Source: Bryobacteraceae bacterium (GTDB lineage: Bacteria > Acidobacteriota > Terriglobia > Bryobacterales > Bryobacteraceae). Taken from it: a stretch of DNA of 64,000 bases. The stretch covers positions 620,001 through 684,000 of the forward strand of contig CANGYQ010000001.1 in the NCBI GenBank assembly GCA_947458745.1. Reading direction: 5' to 3'. The notes under the pieces were generated by a model, which was given only the letters and a program-made list of their open reading frames with translations, was not told the DNA's origin and searched no databases. How positions within the stretch are numbered: position 1 is the first letter of the stretch; each line of letters starts with the position of its first letter. Made by a program: the position numbers and the translations under genes. Positions 52,264-59,506 of the stretch are shown piece after piece.

Positions 52264-53023
52264 GGATGGTGGTTCCGATGGGCTGCCCGGCCAGGGCGTT
52301 ACCCGCAGCGTGGGGGTGCCCCCCGTGAGCAATGACGACGCGACCCACGCCCTGGCGCAGGGCATCCATCGCCGCCGTTAGCTTGGCCTGCATGCCGCCG
52401 GTGGCCACCTGATCGTCGATCAGCTGCTGGCAATCGGCGACACTCAGGTCTGTGGCGGTGGTGCCGTCGGCCACGCGTACTCCAGCCACATCCGTCAGAA
52501 AGACCAAGGCATCAACCTGGAAAGAGGACGCGCAGGCCACGGCCATCTGGTCTGCGTTGACGTTGTAGATTTCACCGGCCTGGCCACCAGCCACGCAAGC
52601 GATCACCGGCAGAAAGCCGCCCTTCACCAGATGGGTCAGCACGGCCGCATCGGAGCTGATCACCCGGCCCACCGCACCCAGGCGCGGATCCAGCTGCTCC
52701 GCCACTGCCAGGCCGGCATCAATTCCGGTCAGCCCCACGGCGCGCGCCCCAGCACCAACAAAGGCCGAGACCAGCTGATGATTCACCGATCCGGCAAACA
52801 CCTTCAGCAGTGCGTCCACCACGTCCGGCGTCGTCACCCGCAGTCCGTCCACGAACTGGCTTTCGACGCCCCGTTCCGCCAGAAACCGCGTCATCTGTTT
52901 GCCGCCGCCATGGACCACGGCCACTTCATGCTGCCCGGCAAGCTCCGCGATCTCCGCCGCCAGCCGCGCCCTTGAAACCGGCTCATCCAGCAACGTCCCA
53001 CCCAGCTTGATCAACGCCCGCAT
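52256..53023 (-). CDS. argB: Acetylglutamate kinase
   Basis: Protein of 255 aa from the ATG at 53023, with GGAG before it; the in-frame codons upstream belong to the argC end. Amino-acid-kinase fold: LIKLGGTLLD, VVHGGGKQMTRFL, GEIYNVNADQMAVACA, LVFLTDVAGV, and TGGMQAKLTAAMDAL. It phosphorylates N-acetylglutamate in arginine synthesis. It starts 16 bases after the argC stop. Confidence 0.96.
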   Translation of the reverse strand: MRALIKLGGTLLDEPVSRARLAAEIAELAGQHEVAVVHGGGKQMTRFLAERGVESQFVDGLRVTTPDVVDALLKVFAGSVNHQLVSAFVGAGARAVGLTGIDAGLAVAEQLDPRLGAVGRVISSDAAVLTHLVKGGFLPVIACVAGGQAGEIYNVNADQMAVACASSFQVDALVFLTDVAGVRVADGTTATDLSVADCQQLIDDQVATGGMQAKLTAAMDALRQGVGRVVIAHGGHPHAAGNALAGQPIGTTIHA

Positions 53024-53039
53024 CGGAACTCCGGCGACC

Positions 53040-54047
53040 CTAGAAGGGGCCGTCCGTCTCCTCATAGCCCAGGATCAAATTGAGGTTCTGCAATGCCTGC
53101 CCAGCGGCACCCTTCACCAGATTGTCGATCACGCTGACGATCACGCCGCGCCGCGTCTTGGGGTCGTACTTCACCCCGATGTCGCAGTAGTTGGTGCGCT
53201 GCGCGGACCGGATGTCCGGCACCTGCCCCGGGTCGTAGAGCCGCACGAACGGCTCATTCTCATAACGCCGCTCGTAGATGGCGATCAGGTCTTGGGCGGA
53301 TTCGATGTTGACCCCGCGGAAGTAAATCGTCTCCAGGATCCCGCGGTCGATCGGCAACAGGTGTGCGGTGAAGCTGAACTCATGCTCTTCTAGACCCGAA
53401 TTCTGCAACACTTCCGGCACATGCCGGTGGTTCAGCAAGGAGTAGCAGGAGAAGTTCTCGGTCACCTCGCAAAAAGCGGTCTTCAGCGACGGCTTACGGC
53501 CCGCGCCGCTGACACCCGACTTGGCATCGCAAACAATCCCCGCCGAACGGTCAATCGCACCGGCCGCCAGCAGCGGTGCCAGGGCGAGATTCGCGGCCGT
53601 TGGATAACAGCCCGGATTCGCCACCAGTTGCGCTTGCGGGATGGTCTCGCGGTAGAACTCGGGCAGCCCGTAGGCCGCCTTGGCCAGCCACCCCGGCGCA
53701 GTGTGCTCTTCCGGATACCAGCGCTTGTACTCGTCCAGCGTCTTCAAGCGGAACGCGCCGCTGAGATCGACCACCTTCAAGCCGGCATCGAGAAACGTCT
53801 TCGCCAACTCCATCGAAACTTCCGGCGGGGTGGCCAGCGCGACCGCGTCCAAACCCTCCGCCAGTGCTGCGTCCCGGGTACAGGGGATGCGGAGCGGCGG
53901 CTGCTCCCCGCGCGGCAAGGGCCGGTCGGCGGAATCAGCCCGGTGCTCCAATAGGACCGGTTCAATCCCGGAATGAAAGCCCAATAAATGGACCAGCTCT
54001 TCGCCGCTATAGCCGCGATATCCAGCAATACCTACTCGATGGCTCAC
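53040..54047 (-). CDS. argC: N-acetyl-gamma-glutamyl-phosphate reductase
   Basis: A GTG at 54047 gives the canonical N-terminus (SHRVGIAGYRGYSGEELV) and has GAGG upstream; a GTG at 54062 in the same frame is the alternative. About 335 aa. NADP-binding Rossmann domain, catalytic Cys in VANPGCYPTAANLAL, and DAKSGVSGAGRKPS plus HRHVPEV, all typical of type 1 ArgC. First gene of the arg operon. Two ARG-box-like sites lie just upstream. Confidence 0.95.
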   Translation of the reverse strand: MSHRVGIAGYRGYSGEELVHLLGFHSGIEPVLLEHRADSADRPLPRGEQPPLRIPCTRDAALAEGLDAVALATPPEVSMELAKTFLDAGLKVVDLSGAFRLKTLDEYKRWYPEEHTAPGWLAKAAYGLPEFYRETIPQAQLVANPGCYPTAANLALAPLLAAGAIDRSAGIVCDAKSGVSGAGRKPSLKTAFCEVTENFSCYSLLNHRHVPEVLQNSGLEEHEFSFTAHLLPIDRGILETIYFRGVNIESAQDLIAIYERRYENEPFVRLYDPGQVPDIRSAQRTNYCDIGVKYDPKTRRGVIVSVIDNLVKGAAGQALQNLNLILGYEETDGPF

Positions 54048-54075
54048 TTCAGGCAACCTCACTCACGGGGTGACT

Positions 54076-54113
54076 CATGACTATTTATACACACTCGTGA
54101 ATAATTATACTCT
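54076..54113 (-). promoter_or_regulatory. Tandem ARG boxes overlapping the argC promoter
   Basis: Two sites match the ArgR consensus TGAATWWWWATTCA: TGACTATTTATACA (54078-54091, 12 of 14) and TGAATAATTATACT (54098-54111, 11 of 14). Their centres are 20 bases apart, as expected for a hexameric ArgR. A perfect TATAAT on the minus strand (54109-54104) lies inside the second box. ArgR repression with arginine is predicted. Confidence 0.6.
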
Positions 54114-54168
54114 GATTGCCGCTGCCTCATGAACGCCCGATCCGGTCCTGGTCAACTGCTCCGAACTG

Positions 54169-54630
54169 CTACTTCTGTTCGTCCACCGACCGGTCCGCCA
54201 ACTCGCCGATAAATGGCAGCCGCACCATCAGGCCCCGCGACGTCTGGTAGAGCATGTACACCCAAGCCGCGAACACCGCAAACTTCAGCGGCCGACCGAT
54301 CATCCAGCCCTGTGGCAACAGCTCCTTGGTGACCAGATCAACGATCAGCCAGGTGACAAACAGGTAGAGCCCCTGGAAGGCGTGGAACCGGACATCGCGC
54401 ATCTGCCGGAACCGGTCAGCCGCCAGCACAAACAACGCCCCAATCCAGCCCACCATCGGGATATAGCAGAGAATCGACGCGTTCCGAGGAGAGATATCGT
54501 CCAGTCCGGACTTGCTGCTGGGACGGCGCGGCGGCGGCACCGGGCCGGTGACCGGCTGCGCGGCGCCACATTTGGCGCAGAACCGGTCTACCGGGGTTAC
54601 AGAGTTGCCACAACTGGGACAAAAGGCCAT
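54169..54630 (-). CDS. Zinc-ribbon membrane protein (DUF4870-like)
   Basis: Protein of 153 aa. An N-terminal zinc ribbon (FCPSCGNSV and RFCAKCGAAQP: two CxxC pairs) precedes a Pro-rich linker and three hydrophobic segments (ASILCYIPMVGWIGALFVLA; AFQGLYLFVTWLIVDLV; FAVFAAWVYMLYQ). The layout with FRQMRDVRFHAFQGL resembles DUF4870 or related small membrane proteins. Function unknown. Confidence 0.85.
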   Translation of the reverse strand: MAFCPSCGNSVTPVDRFCAKCGAAQPVTGPVPPPRRPSSKSGLDDISPRNASILCYIPMVGWIGALFVLAADRFRQMRDVRFHAFQGLYLFVTWLIVDLVTKELLPQGWMIGRPLKFAVFAAWVYMLYQTSRGLMVRLPFIGELADRSVDEQK

Positions 54631-54710
54631 TGTTCTCTCGATTCCACTACATTTTCAGGTCCACGTTCACCCGATCATACGATGCCTGGCCCAGGAATGT
54701 TCCGGTGTGA

Positions 54711-54716
54711 TAGCAT
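54711..54716 (+). promoter_or_regulatory. Leaderless-type -10 box of the metallo-hydrolase gene
   Basis: TAGCAT ends 7 bases before the ATG at 54724. Confidence 0.38.
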
Positions 54717-54723
54717 CCGCCCC

Positions 54724-55740
54724 ATGCGTGTCATTCTTGCTTTACTCTGCGCCCTGCTCAGCACCGTTTCGCTTCAGGCGGCCAAGACCCTGGATATCTA
54801 CTTTATTGATGTCGAGGGGGGCCAGTCCACTTTGATCGTCTCGCCGTCCGGCCAATCGCTGCTGGTCGATGCGGGCTTCCCCGGCTTCAACGGCCGCGAT
54901 GGCGACCGTATCCTCCAAACCGCTAAGAAAGCCGGCGTCAAGCAGATCGATTATTTTCTAGCCACGCACTACCACCTGGACCACATCGGCGGCGTTGAAC
55001 AACTGGCGGACCGCATGAAGATCGGTACCATCATCACCCACGGCCCGAACACCGAAACCGGCAAAGGCGCTGAGACGATGACCAAGGCCTACGAGAATGC
55101 CCTCAAGACCTCCGGCGCCCAGACGCTTGTCGTGAAGCCCGGCGACACGATCCCGCTGAAGGGCCTAGACATCAAAGTGGTGGCCGGCCGCGGCAACCAG
55201 ATCACGGCGGCACTACCGGGCGCGGGCAAGCCCAATGCAGCGTGCTCGGGCGTCGCCCAGAAAGCAGCGGACCCCACCGAGAATGCCCGGTCCATCGGCT
55301 TCATTCTCACCTGGGGCAAGTTCCGCTTCATCGATCTGGCGGACCTGACCCACAACAAAGAACTGGAACTAGCCTGCCCTAACAATCTGCTGGGCGAAGT
55401 GGATCTCTACCTCACCAATCACCACGGCCTGGATTCCTCGAACGCCGCCCCGTTGGTGCATGGCCTGAAACCGCGCGTCGCCGTCATGAACAATGGCGCG
55501 CGCAAGGGCGGGTCGCCCGAAGCCATCAAGACCGTGCGCAACTCGCCGGGTCTCGAAGACCTTTGGATGATCCACTATTCCATCGCCGCCGGCAAAGAGG
55601 GCAACGTACCCGACAGCTTCATCGCCAACATCGACGAGAACGACGAAGGCTTCGGCATCAAGATCTCAGCCGAGCAAAACGGCACCATGGTGGTGACCAA
55701 CCAGCGCAACAAGTTCTCGAAGACCTACGCCAAGAAGTAG
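54724..55740 (+). CDS. Exported ComEC-like metallo-beta-lactamase-fold hydrolase
   Basis: Protein of 338 aa from the ATG at 54724, with a signal peptide (~1-19, SLQA/A). The MBL metal site is H82-x-H84-x-D86-H87 in THYHLDHIGG. Typical ComEC-type text is IYFIDVEGGQSTLIVSPSG at the start and LYLTNHHGLDSSNAAPLVH near the C-terminus. Free-standing exported relatives are predicted nucleases or phosphodiesterases, but substrate is not known. Confidence 0.9.
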   Translation: MRVILALLCALLSTVSLQAAKTLDIYFIDVEGGQSTLIVSPSGQSLLVDAGFPGFNGRDGDRILQTAKKAGVKQIDYFLATHYHLDHIGGVEQLADRMKIGTIITHGPNTETGKGAETMTKAYENALKTSGAQTLVVKPGDTIPLKGLDIKVVAGRGNQITAALPGAGKPNAACSGVAQKAADPTENARSIGFILTWGKFRFIDLADLTHNKELELACPNNLLGEVDLYLTNHHGLDSSNAAPLVHGLKPRVAVMNNGARKGGSPEAIKTVRNSPGLEDLWMIHYSIAAGKEGNVPDSFIANIDENDEGFGIKISAEQNGTMVVTNQRNKFSKTYAKK

Positions 55741-55750
55741 CGCGCGCCGC

Positions 55751-57247
55751 CTACTTCACTTTCCCGAACAATGCCGGGGCCGTCGACATCAGCTCCTCTG
55801 CGGCCCCCCGGCCATAAGGCGTGCGCTCTATCTCGTAGCCGCCGAAGGAAAACTCCGGTGCCGTGGGCATGTAGTCGCCCCCGACGCCGCTTGAGTACCC
55901 GCAGAACATCGTAAAGGCAAACGGTGACGCCTTCTTAAAGGCCACCCCGATCTCCGCAAACGGCTCGCCCGGCATCGAAACCATCGCCACGTCTCCGATC
56001 CGCAGCACCCGCATCTCCACCGAAACCGGTGTCTGCGGAGCGGGCTGCTTCCACTTGTTCAGCAGGTTCCGGAAGCGCCGAACACGAGCCTCAGCCTGGT
56101 ACAGCTTCCACGGGTCGCCACCAGCGCTCTTCTCTTCGGCCACTTGACGCTGCGCCCGCGTGATCCGCTGCTCCATGTCGGCAATCTCTTCCGGCGTGTA
56201 CGTGCGGCGCGGCAGCGGTACGGTGACCCGGGCAAAGCTCAACTGCGCGGGGCGCGGACCCGAGACCCGCCAGTGCTGCTTGGCCTGAAACGCAGTGGAT
56301 TCCACAAACCCTTCCGCGCGCGGTTGCCGGACCACGGTGTCAATCTGTTCTGCCACGGCACTAATCTGATGACCTAGAATCCGCCCCAACCGGTGTGCCA
56401 CTTCGACGTCACCCGTAAAGCCCTCCACCGGCCCTTGATTGCCCGCCGCGCCCTGAAAGTAGAGGCACAGCGAACCCGGTAAAGCCTGCTCCACCGTGTG
56501 CCGCGCCATCCCGATCCAGTCCGGTGACGCCAGTTCGTTCTCATAGGCCAGCACGGTGCCGTGCGTCTGGAAGTTGGCCAGCACCGCCAGCGGTCGGCCT
56601 TGCGCATTGTCGATGCGGAAGACAATCAGCTCGCGATCGACAAACCCGTCCGGGTTGATCCCCACGGCGGGTGGCGAATTGGGCGTTCCCCGAACCCGGC
56701 GGTTGATGTTGATCGTCCCGGTGCCGCGCCCACCGGCCAGATGCGCGGGCTCCAGCTTGGCATTGGCGGCGGCGATCACCTCCACAATCCGCGCCCGGAC
56801 ATCCTCCATGTAGCCCTGGTAGACACGGGCGAACTCAGTCAGGTCCACCCCTGCCGGGCCGCGCTCCAGCGACAACAGCGGCGCGGCATGAGTGTGAGAA
56901 GCCGCCAACCGGATGTGCTCCACCGGAATGCCCGTCCGGGCCGCGGCATCCTCCACTGCGGACTCCAACCCCTCCACTGTGATGATGTCCAGGTCCACCA
57001 TCGCAAACCGCTGCTTGCCGTCGGAGAGCACCAGCGCCGTCGCCTTCAAGCCGGGTGGGTCAATGCCTTTGGCGACGATGTGGGTCTGGGAGCCCCAGTT
57101 CAGCTTGGCGATCGGGATCGGCGGGTCAATCGAAACTCGCGCCACGCCCGCCAGCAGTCCCGAGGGCTTGGCATCCTTCACGCCTTGCTCCACCAGATCG
57201 GCCCGGAGCAGACCGGCCATGGCCAGAAAGAGCAAAGGAGTTCGCAT
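55751..57247 (-). CDS. Exported neutral ceramidase-like protein
   Basis: Protein of 498 aa with a short signal peptide (~1-16). Residues ~33-330 match the neutral/alkaline ceramidase N-terminal zinc domain pattern: GVARVSIDPP, LAASHTHAAPLLS (zinc His pair), NFQTHGTVLAYEN (third His), and LYFQGAAGNQGPVEG. The C-terminal half has EMRVLRIGDVAMVSMPGEPF. Members cleave amide bonds of ceramides or related lipids. Actual substrate here is unknown. It is convergent with the metallo-hydrolase gene. Confidence 0.85.
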   Translation of the reverse strand: MRTPLLFLAMAGLLRADLVEQGVKDAKPSGLLAGVARVSIDPPIPIAKLNWGSQTHIVAKGIDPPGLKATALVLSDGKQRFAMVDLDIITVEGLESAVEDAAARTGIPVEHIRLAASHTHAAPLLSLERGPAGVDLTEFARVYQGYMEDVRARIVEVIAAANAKLEPAHLAGGRGTGTININRRVRGTPNSPPAVGINPDGFVDRELIVFRIDNAQGRPLAVLANFQTHGTVLAYENELASPDWIGMARHTVEQALPGSLCLYFQGAAGNQGPVEGFTGDVEVAHRLGRILGHQISAVAEQIDTVVRQPRAEGFVESTAFQAKQHWRVSGPRPAQLSFARVTVPLPRRTYTPEEIADMEQRITRAQRQVAEEKSAGGDPWKLYQAEARVRRFRNLLNKWKQPAPQTPVSVEMRVLRIGDVAMVSMPGEPFAEIGVAFKKASPFAFTMFCGYSSGVGGDYMPTAPEFSFGGYEIERTPYGRGAAEELMSTAPALFGKVK

Positions 57248-57255
57248 AGCGCTCG

Positions 57256-57261
57256 ATTCTA
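57256..57261 (-). promoter_or_regulatory. Leaderless-type -10 box of the ceramidase-like gene
   Basis: On the minus strand TAGAAT ends 8 bases before the ATG at 57247. Confidence 0.42.
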
Positions 57262-57296
57262 TCCCGCTTCAGCCGGCCGTGTGAAGCCCTCTTCGC

Positions 57297-58253
57297 CTAC
57301 TTCGGCTGACCCGCCGCCGCGCCATCATCGAGCGGTAGCAGGTACCAGGTTTCATCCGCCGATACATCCAGCGCTCGGCCCGTGGCAGGCAGCCGGAAAG
57401 TGGCGGGCAACACGAAGGCGGCGGATTGATGGCCGGTCTTCAAATCGATGCGCACCACTGCCTTCTGCTGGGCGTCCAGCACAAACAGCGCCTCCCGGCT
57501 CAACGCCCACTGCCGGTCACCACCCAGCGGGGTCACTCGTTTGGGCTTGCCACCCGCCAACGGGACACCAAAGATGCCGGAACTGGGCCCTGACGAGTAG
57601 TACAGGGTCCCTCCGTCGGACCCGCTCTCCTCCGCTTCCGTTGCAGCCTCGCGGACCACAGCGTACCCTCGGCCATCAAAGCCAACGCGCGCCACCTGCG
57701 CGCCGCCACCCGCATCCTGTTGGGTGAAATAGATGCTCTTCCCATCGCGCGAGAACACGGGCTGGCGCGAGGGCGTCGGCGGTGTTGCAATCTCGCGCAG
57801 CCCGGGCGCTGAAGGCGAGGCCGCAAAAAGCCGCACCACACCACTCTTGCGCGCCTGGAACACCACCCACTTGGCGTCCGGTGACCAACTTGGAGCGCCC
57901 ATCTCTTCCATGCCGGCGGCCAAACGCCGCGCCCCCGTGCCGTCCTTGCGGGCGATCCAGATCTCGGCCAGCCCCGCCCGGTGCGTGCGGAAAGCGAACC
58001 AGTTTCCGTCAGGCGCAATCCGGCCGGAATCGTCGTCGCCCGCGCCATTGGCCACCACCAGCTTCGGCGGCGGGGCGCCCACACGGCCCGCCACCACCAA
58101 CCGGTAGAGGTTCAGGCCGGGCGAGACATTCACGCCAAGCTCTATCGCCCGATCAGTCCGCGGCGTGTTGCAGCCAGCCAGCGCCAACAAAATCAGTAGC
58201 ACGGTGGAGGCTTCCTTGGCCCAGGCTCGACACACACAGTTTGGCCTGCTCAT
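57297..58253 (-). CDS. TolB-like beta-propeller lipoprotein
   Basis: Protein of 318 aa. The N-terminal hydrophobic stretch ends in the lipobox LAGC with Cys28, so it is probably a lipoprotein. PD40/TolB-type propeller repeats follow: GRIAPDGNWFAFRTHRAG, PSWSPDAKWVVFQARKSG, PVFSRDGKSIYFTQQ. Such proteins are often binding scaffolds in the periplasm. No TonB or Pal partner is nearby. Confidence 0.85.
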   Translation of the reverse strand: MSRPNCVCRAWAKEASTVLLILLALAGCNTPRTDRAIELGVNVSPGLNLYRLVVAGRVGAPPPKLVVANGAGDDDSGRIAPDGNWFAFRTHRAGLAEIWIARKDGTGARRLAAGMEEMGAPSWSPDAKWVVFQARKSGVVRLFAASPSAPGLREIATPPTPSRQPVFSRDGKSIYFTQQDAGGGAQVARVGFDGRGYAVVREAATEAEESGSDGGTLYYSSGPSSGIFGVPLAGGKPKRVTPLGGDRQWALSREALFVLDAQQKAVVRIDLKTGHQSAAFVLPATFRLPATGRALDVSADETWYLLPLDDGAAAGQPK

Positions 58254-58261
58254 CGGTCTTC

Positions 58262-58267
58262 ATCATA
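58262..58267 (-). promoter_or_regulatory. Leaderless-type -10 box of the TolB-like gene
   Basis: On the minus strand TATGAT (5 of 6) ends 8 bases before the ATG at 58253. Confidence 0.45.
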
Positions 58268-58350
58268 CGGGAGAATCCCGTCCCGGGAGGACGGCGGAGG
58301 CAGGCTCTCCTGAGGCATCGACTTGCTCTCAACGTTTTGCTCAGGCCCGG

Positions 58351-58509
58351 TAAGCTGTTTAGGCTTATTCGCTCACCTGCGATGTATGGCTTTGTCAGGT
58401 ATGTTCCGCCATCCAGGGCTGCGCGCTAACCCGGATCGGTCTTATCCGATAGCTTGGCTCAACTTGAGAATAACGGGAGGGAAGAGGTCTTCTCTCCCGT
58501 TCTGTTTTT
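58351..58509 (+). ncRNA. Candidate small structured RNA ending in a terminator
   Basis: The gap between 58254 and 58577 has no ORF, but on the plus strand it shows a run of small hairpins: TAAGC/GCTTA (58351-58367), ATGGC/GCCAT (58386-58412) and ATCGG/CCGAT (58435-58450), then a strong terminator. No plus-strand coding gene lies upstream for 2.7 kb. A weak promoter TTGCTC-17-TAGGCT (58337-58365) would give an RNA of about 140 nt starting near 58372. I do not recognise a known RNA family. Confidence 0.4.
58472..58509 (+). terminator. Orphan Rho-independent terminator (plus strand)
   Basis: AACGGGAGGGAAGA faces TCTTCTCTCCCGTT (one G-T pair) and is followed by CTGTTTTTA. No gene on this strand ends here. 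Confidence 0.75.
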
Positions 58510-58577
58510 AGTCACGGCCTATCTTCCCCACCGGCCAGCAGTAGCGCATTTTCACCAAGTAAGGGTGAAATGACGTC

Positions 58578-59454
58578 TTGATTCACTTGCCTGAATCGCT
58601 TACCTTCCAATTGGGACGAAGCAAGCTCCGGGAAGAGGCGAACGTGGTGCACTGGCTCTCAGGCACGCTACACCGGCCGATCATTCCACTGGCCAGTCAG
58701 CTGATCTGGCGATGCACTGGTGGAGCTGCATCTCTCCCGTCAGGCTCTCCCACTAGCTCCAACACACTCCCCTCTCCAACGTATCGGCGAGACAACATCG
58801 TGGCGACGTGGCTGGGGCCAAACTTCGCCACCTACACTTCCATGAGCGATATCTTCGTAAGAACCTCCGATCAGGTGAAGTTCGCGGGCCAGACCGGGAA
58901 ATTCTCCCTCAACTACTTGTTTGCCTACGAAGGCTACCTCAGCTCAACCGATCCCACCCTCTTTAACCCGCACTTCTGCGCGGACCTCTATTTAAATGGG
59001 CAAGCAGGTGGGGTTCGGCTGCAAGACTTCCGGCGATCCGCTCTTGCCCACGTTTTCAAACCACTATAAGAGCCTGCCGTTCGATACCGTCATGACCCAA
59101 AGCCTCACCTTCGTGCTGGGGGGTACGCTGGAGCCACTATTCCCGGATCTGTATCCGGATGGCTCCCTGGCTCCCAATTGGGTACCCCTGTTGTCTCAGA
59201 AGGGTCAGGATCTGGTGACCGGCCGTTATTTCGCCCACTTCGGCAACACCATCAGGTTGCAAAAGATCATCGTCACCGATGACGCTGGCCAGCCGATGAC
59301 AGGCATTACGATGGAGAGTCTCAGCGGCTACCACTACAACCTGGTGGGTGCCCGCATGACGACCGACCCGGCGCCGGAGCCAGCTTCGCTGCTGCTTGTC
59401 GGCGGTGCCCTCCTGATCGCCGTGGGATGCGCGCGGCGGCGGCACTCCGGCTGA
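58578..59454 (+). pseudogene. Frameshifted PEP-CTERM protein gene
   Basis: Two overlapping frames together read as one exported protein. The first (58578-59069) covers residues such as YLFAYEGYLSSTDPTLF; the second (58996-59454) ends in the PEP-CTERM sorting signal APEPASLLLVGGALLIAVGC followed by ARRRHSG. The shift lies near 59000-59040. No signal peptide is seen at the start of the first frame. Intact members are exported and sorted by exosortase. This copy looks inactive, unless the shift is a sequencing error. Confidence 0.65.
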
Positions 59455-59494
59455 TGGACGCTCCGGCCTTGAGGTACCGCCGGGTACGTCCTGC

Positions 59495-59500
59495 TAAGAT
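59495..59500 (+). promoter_or_regulatory. Leaderless-type -10 box of the oligopeptidase gene
   Basis: TAAGAT ends 6 bases before the GTG at 59507. Confidence 0.4.
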
Positions 59501-59506
59501 GCGGGA

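Noticed and set aside
55734-55757. Inverted repeat GAAGTAG/CTACTTC as a terminator
   Set aside because: It arises because two convergent genes both end in a Lys codon plus TAG; there is no T-run.
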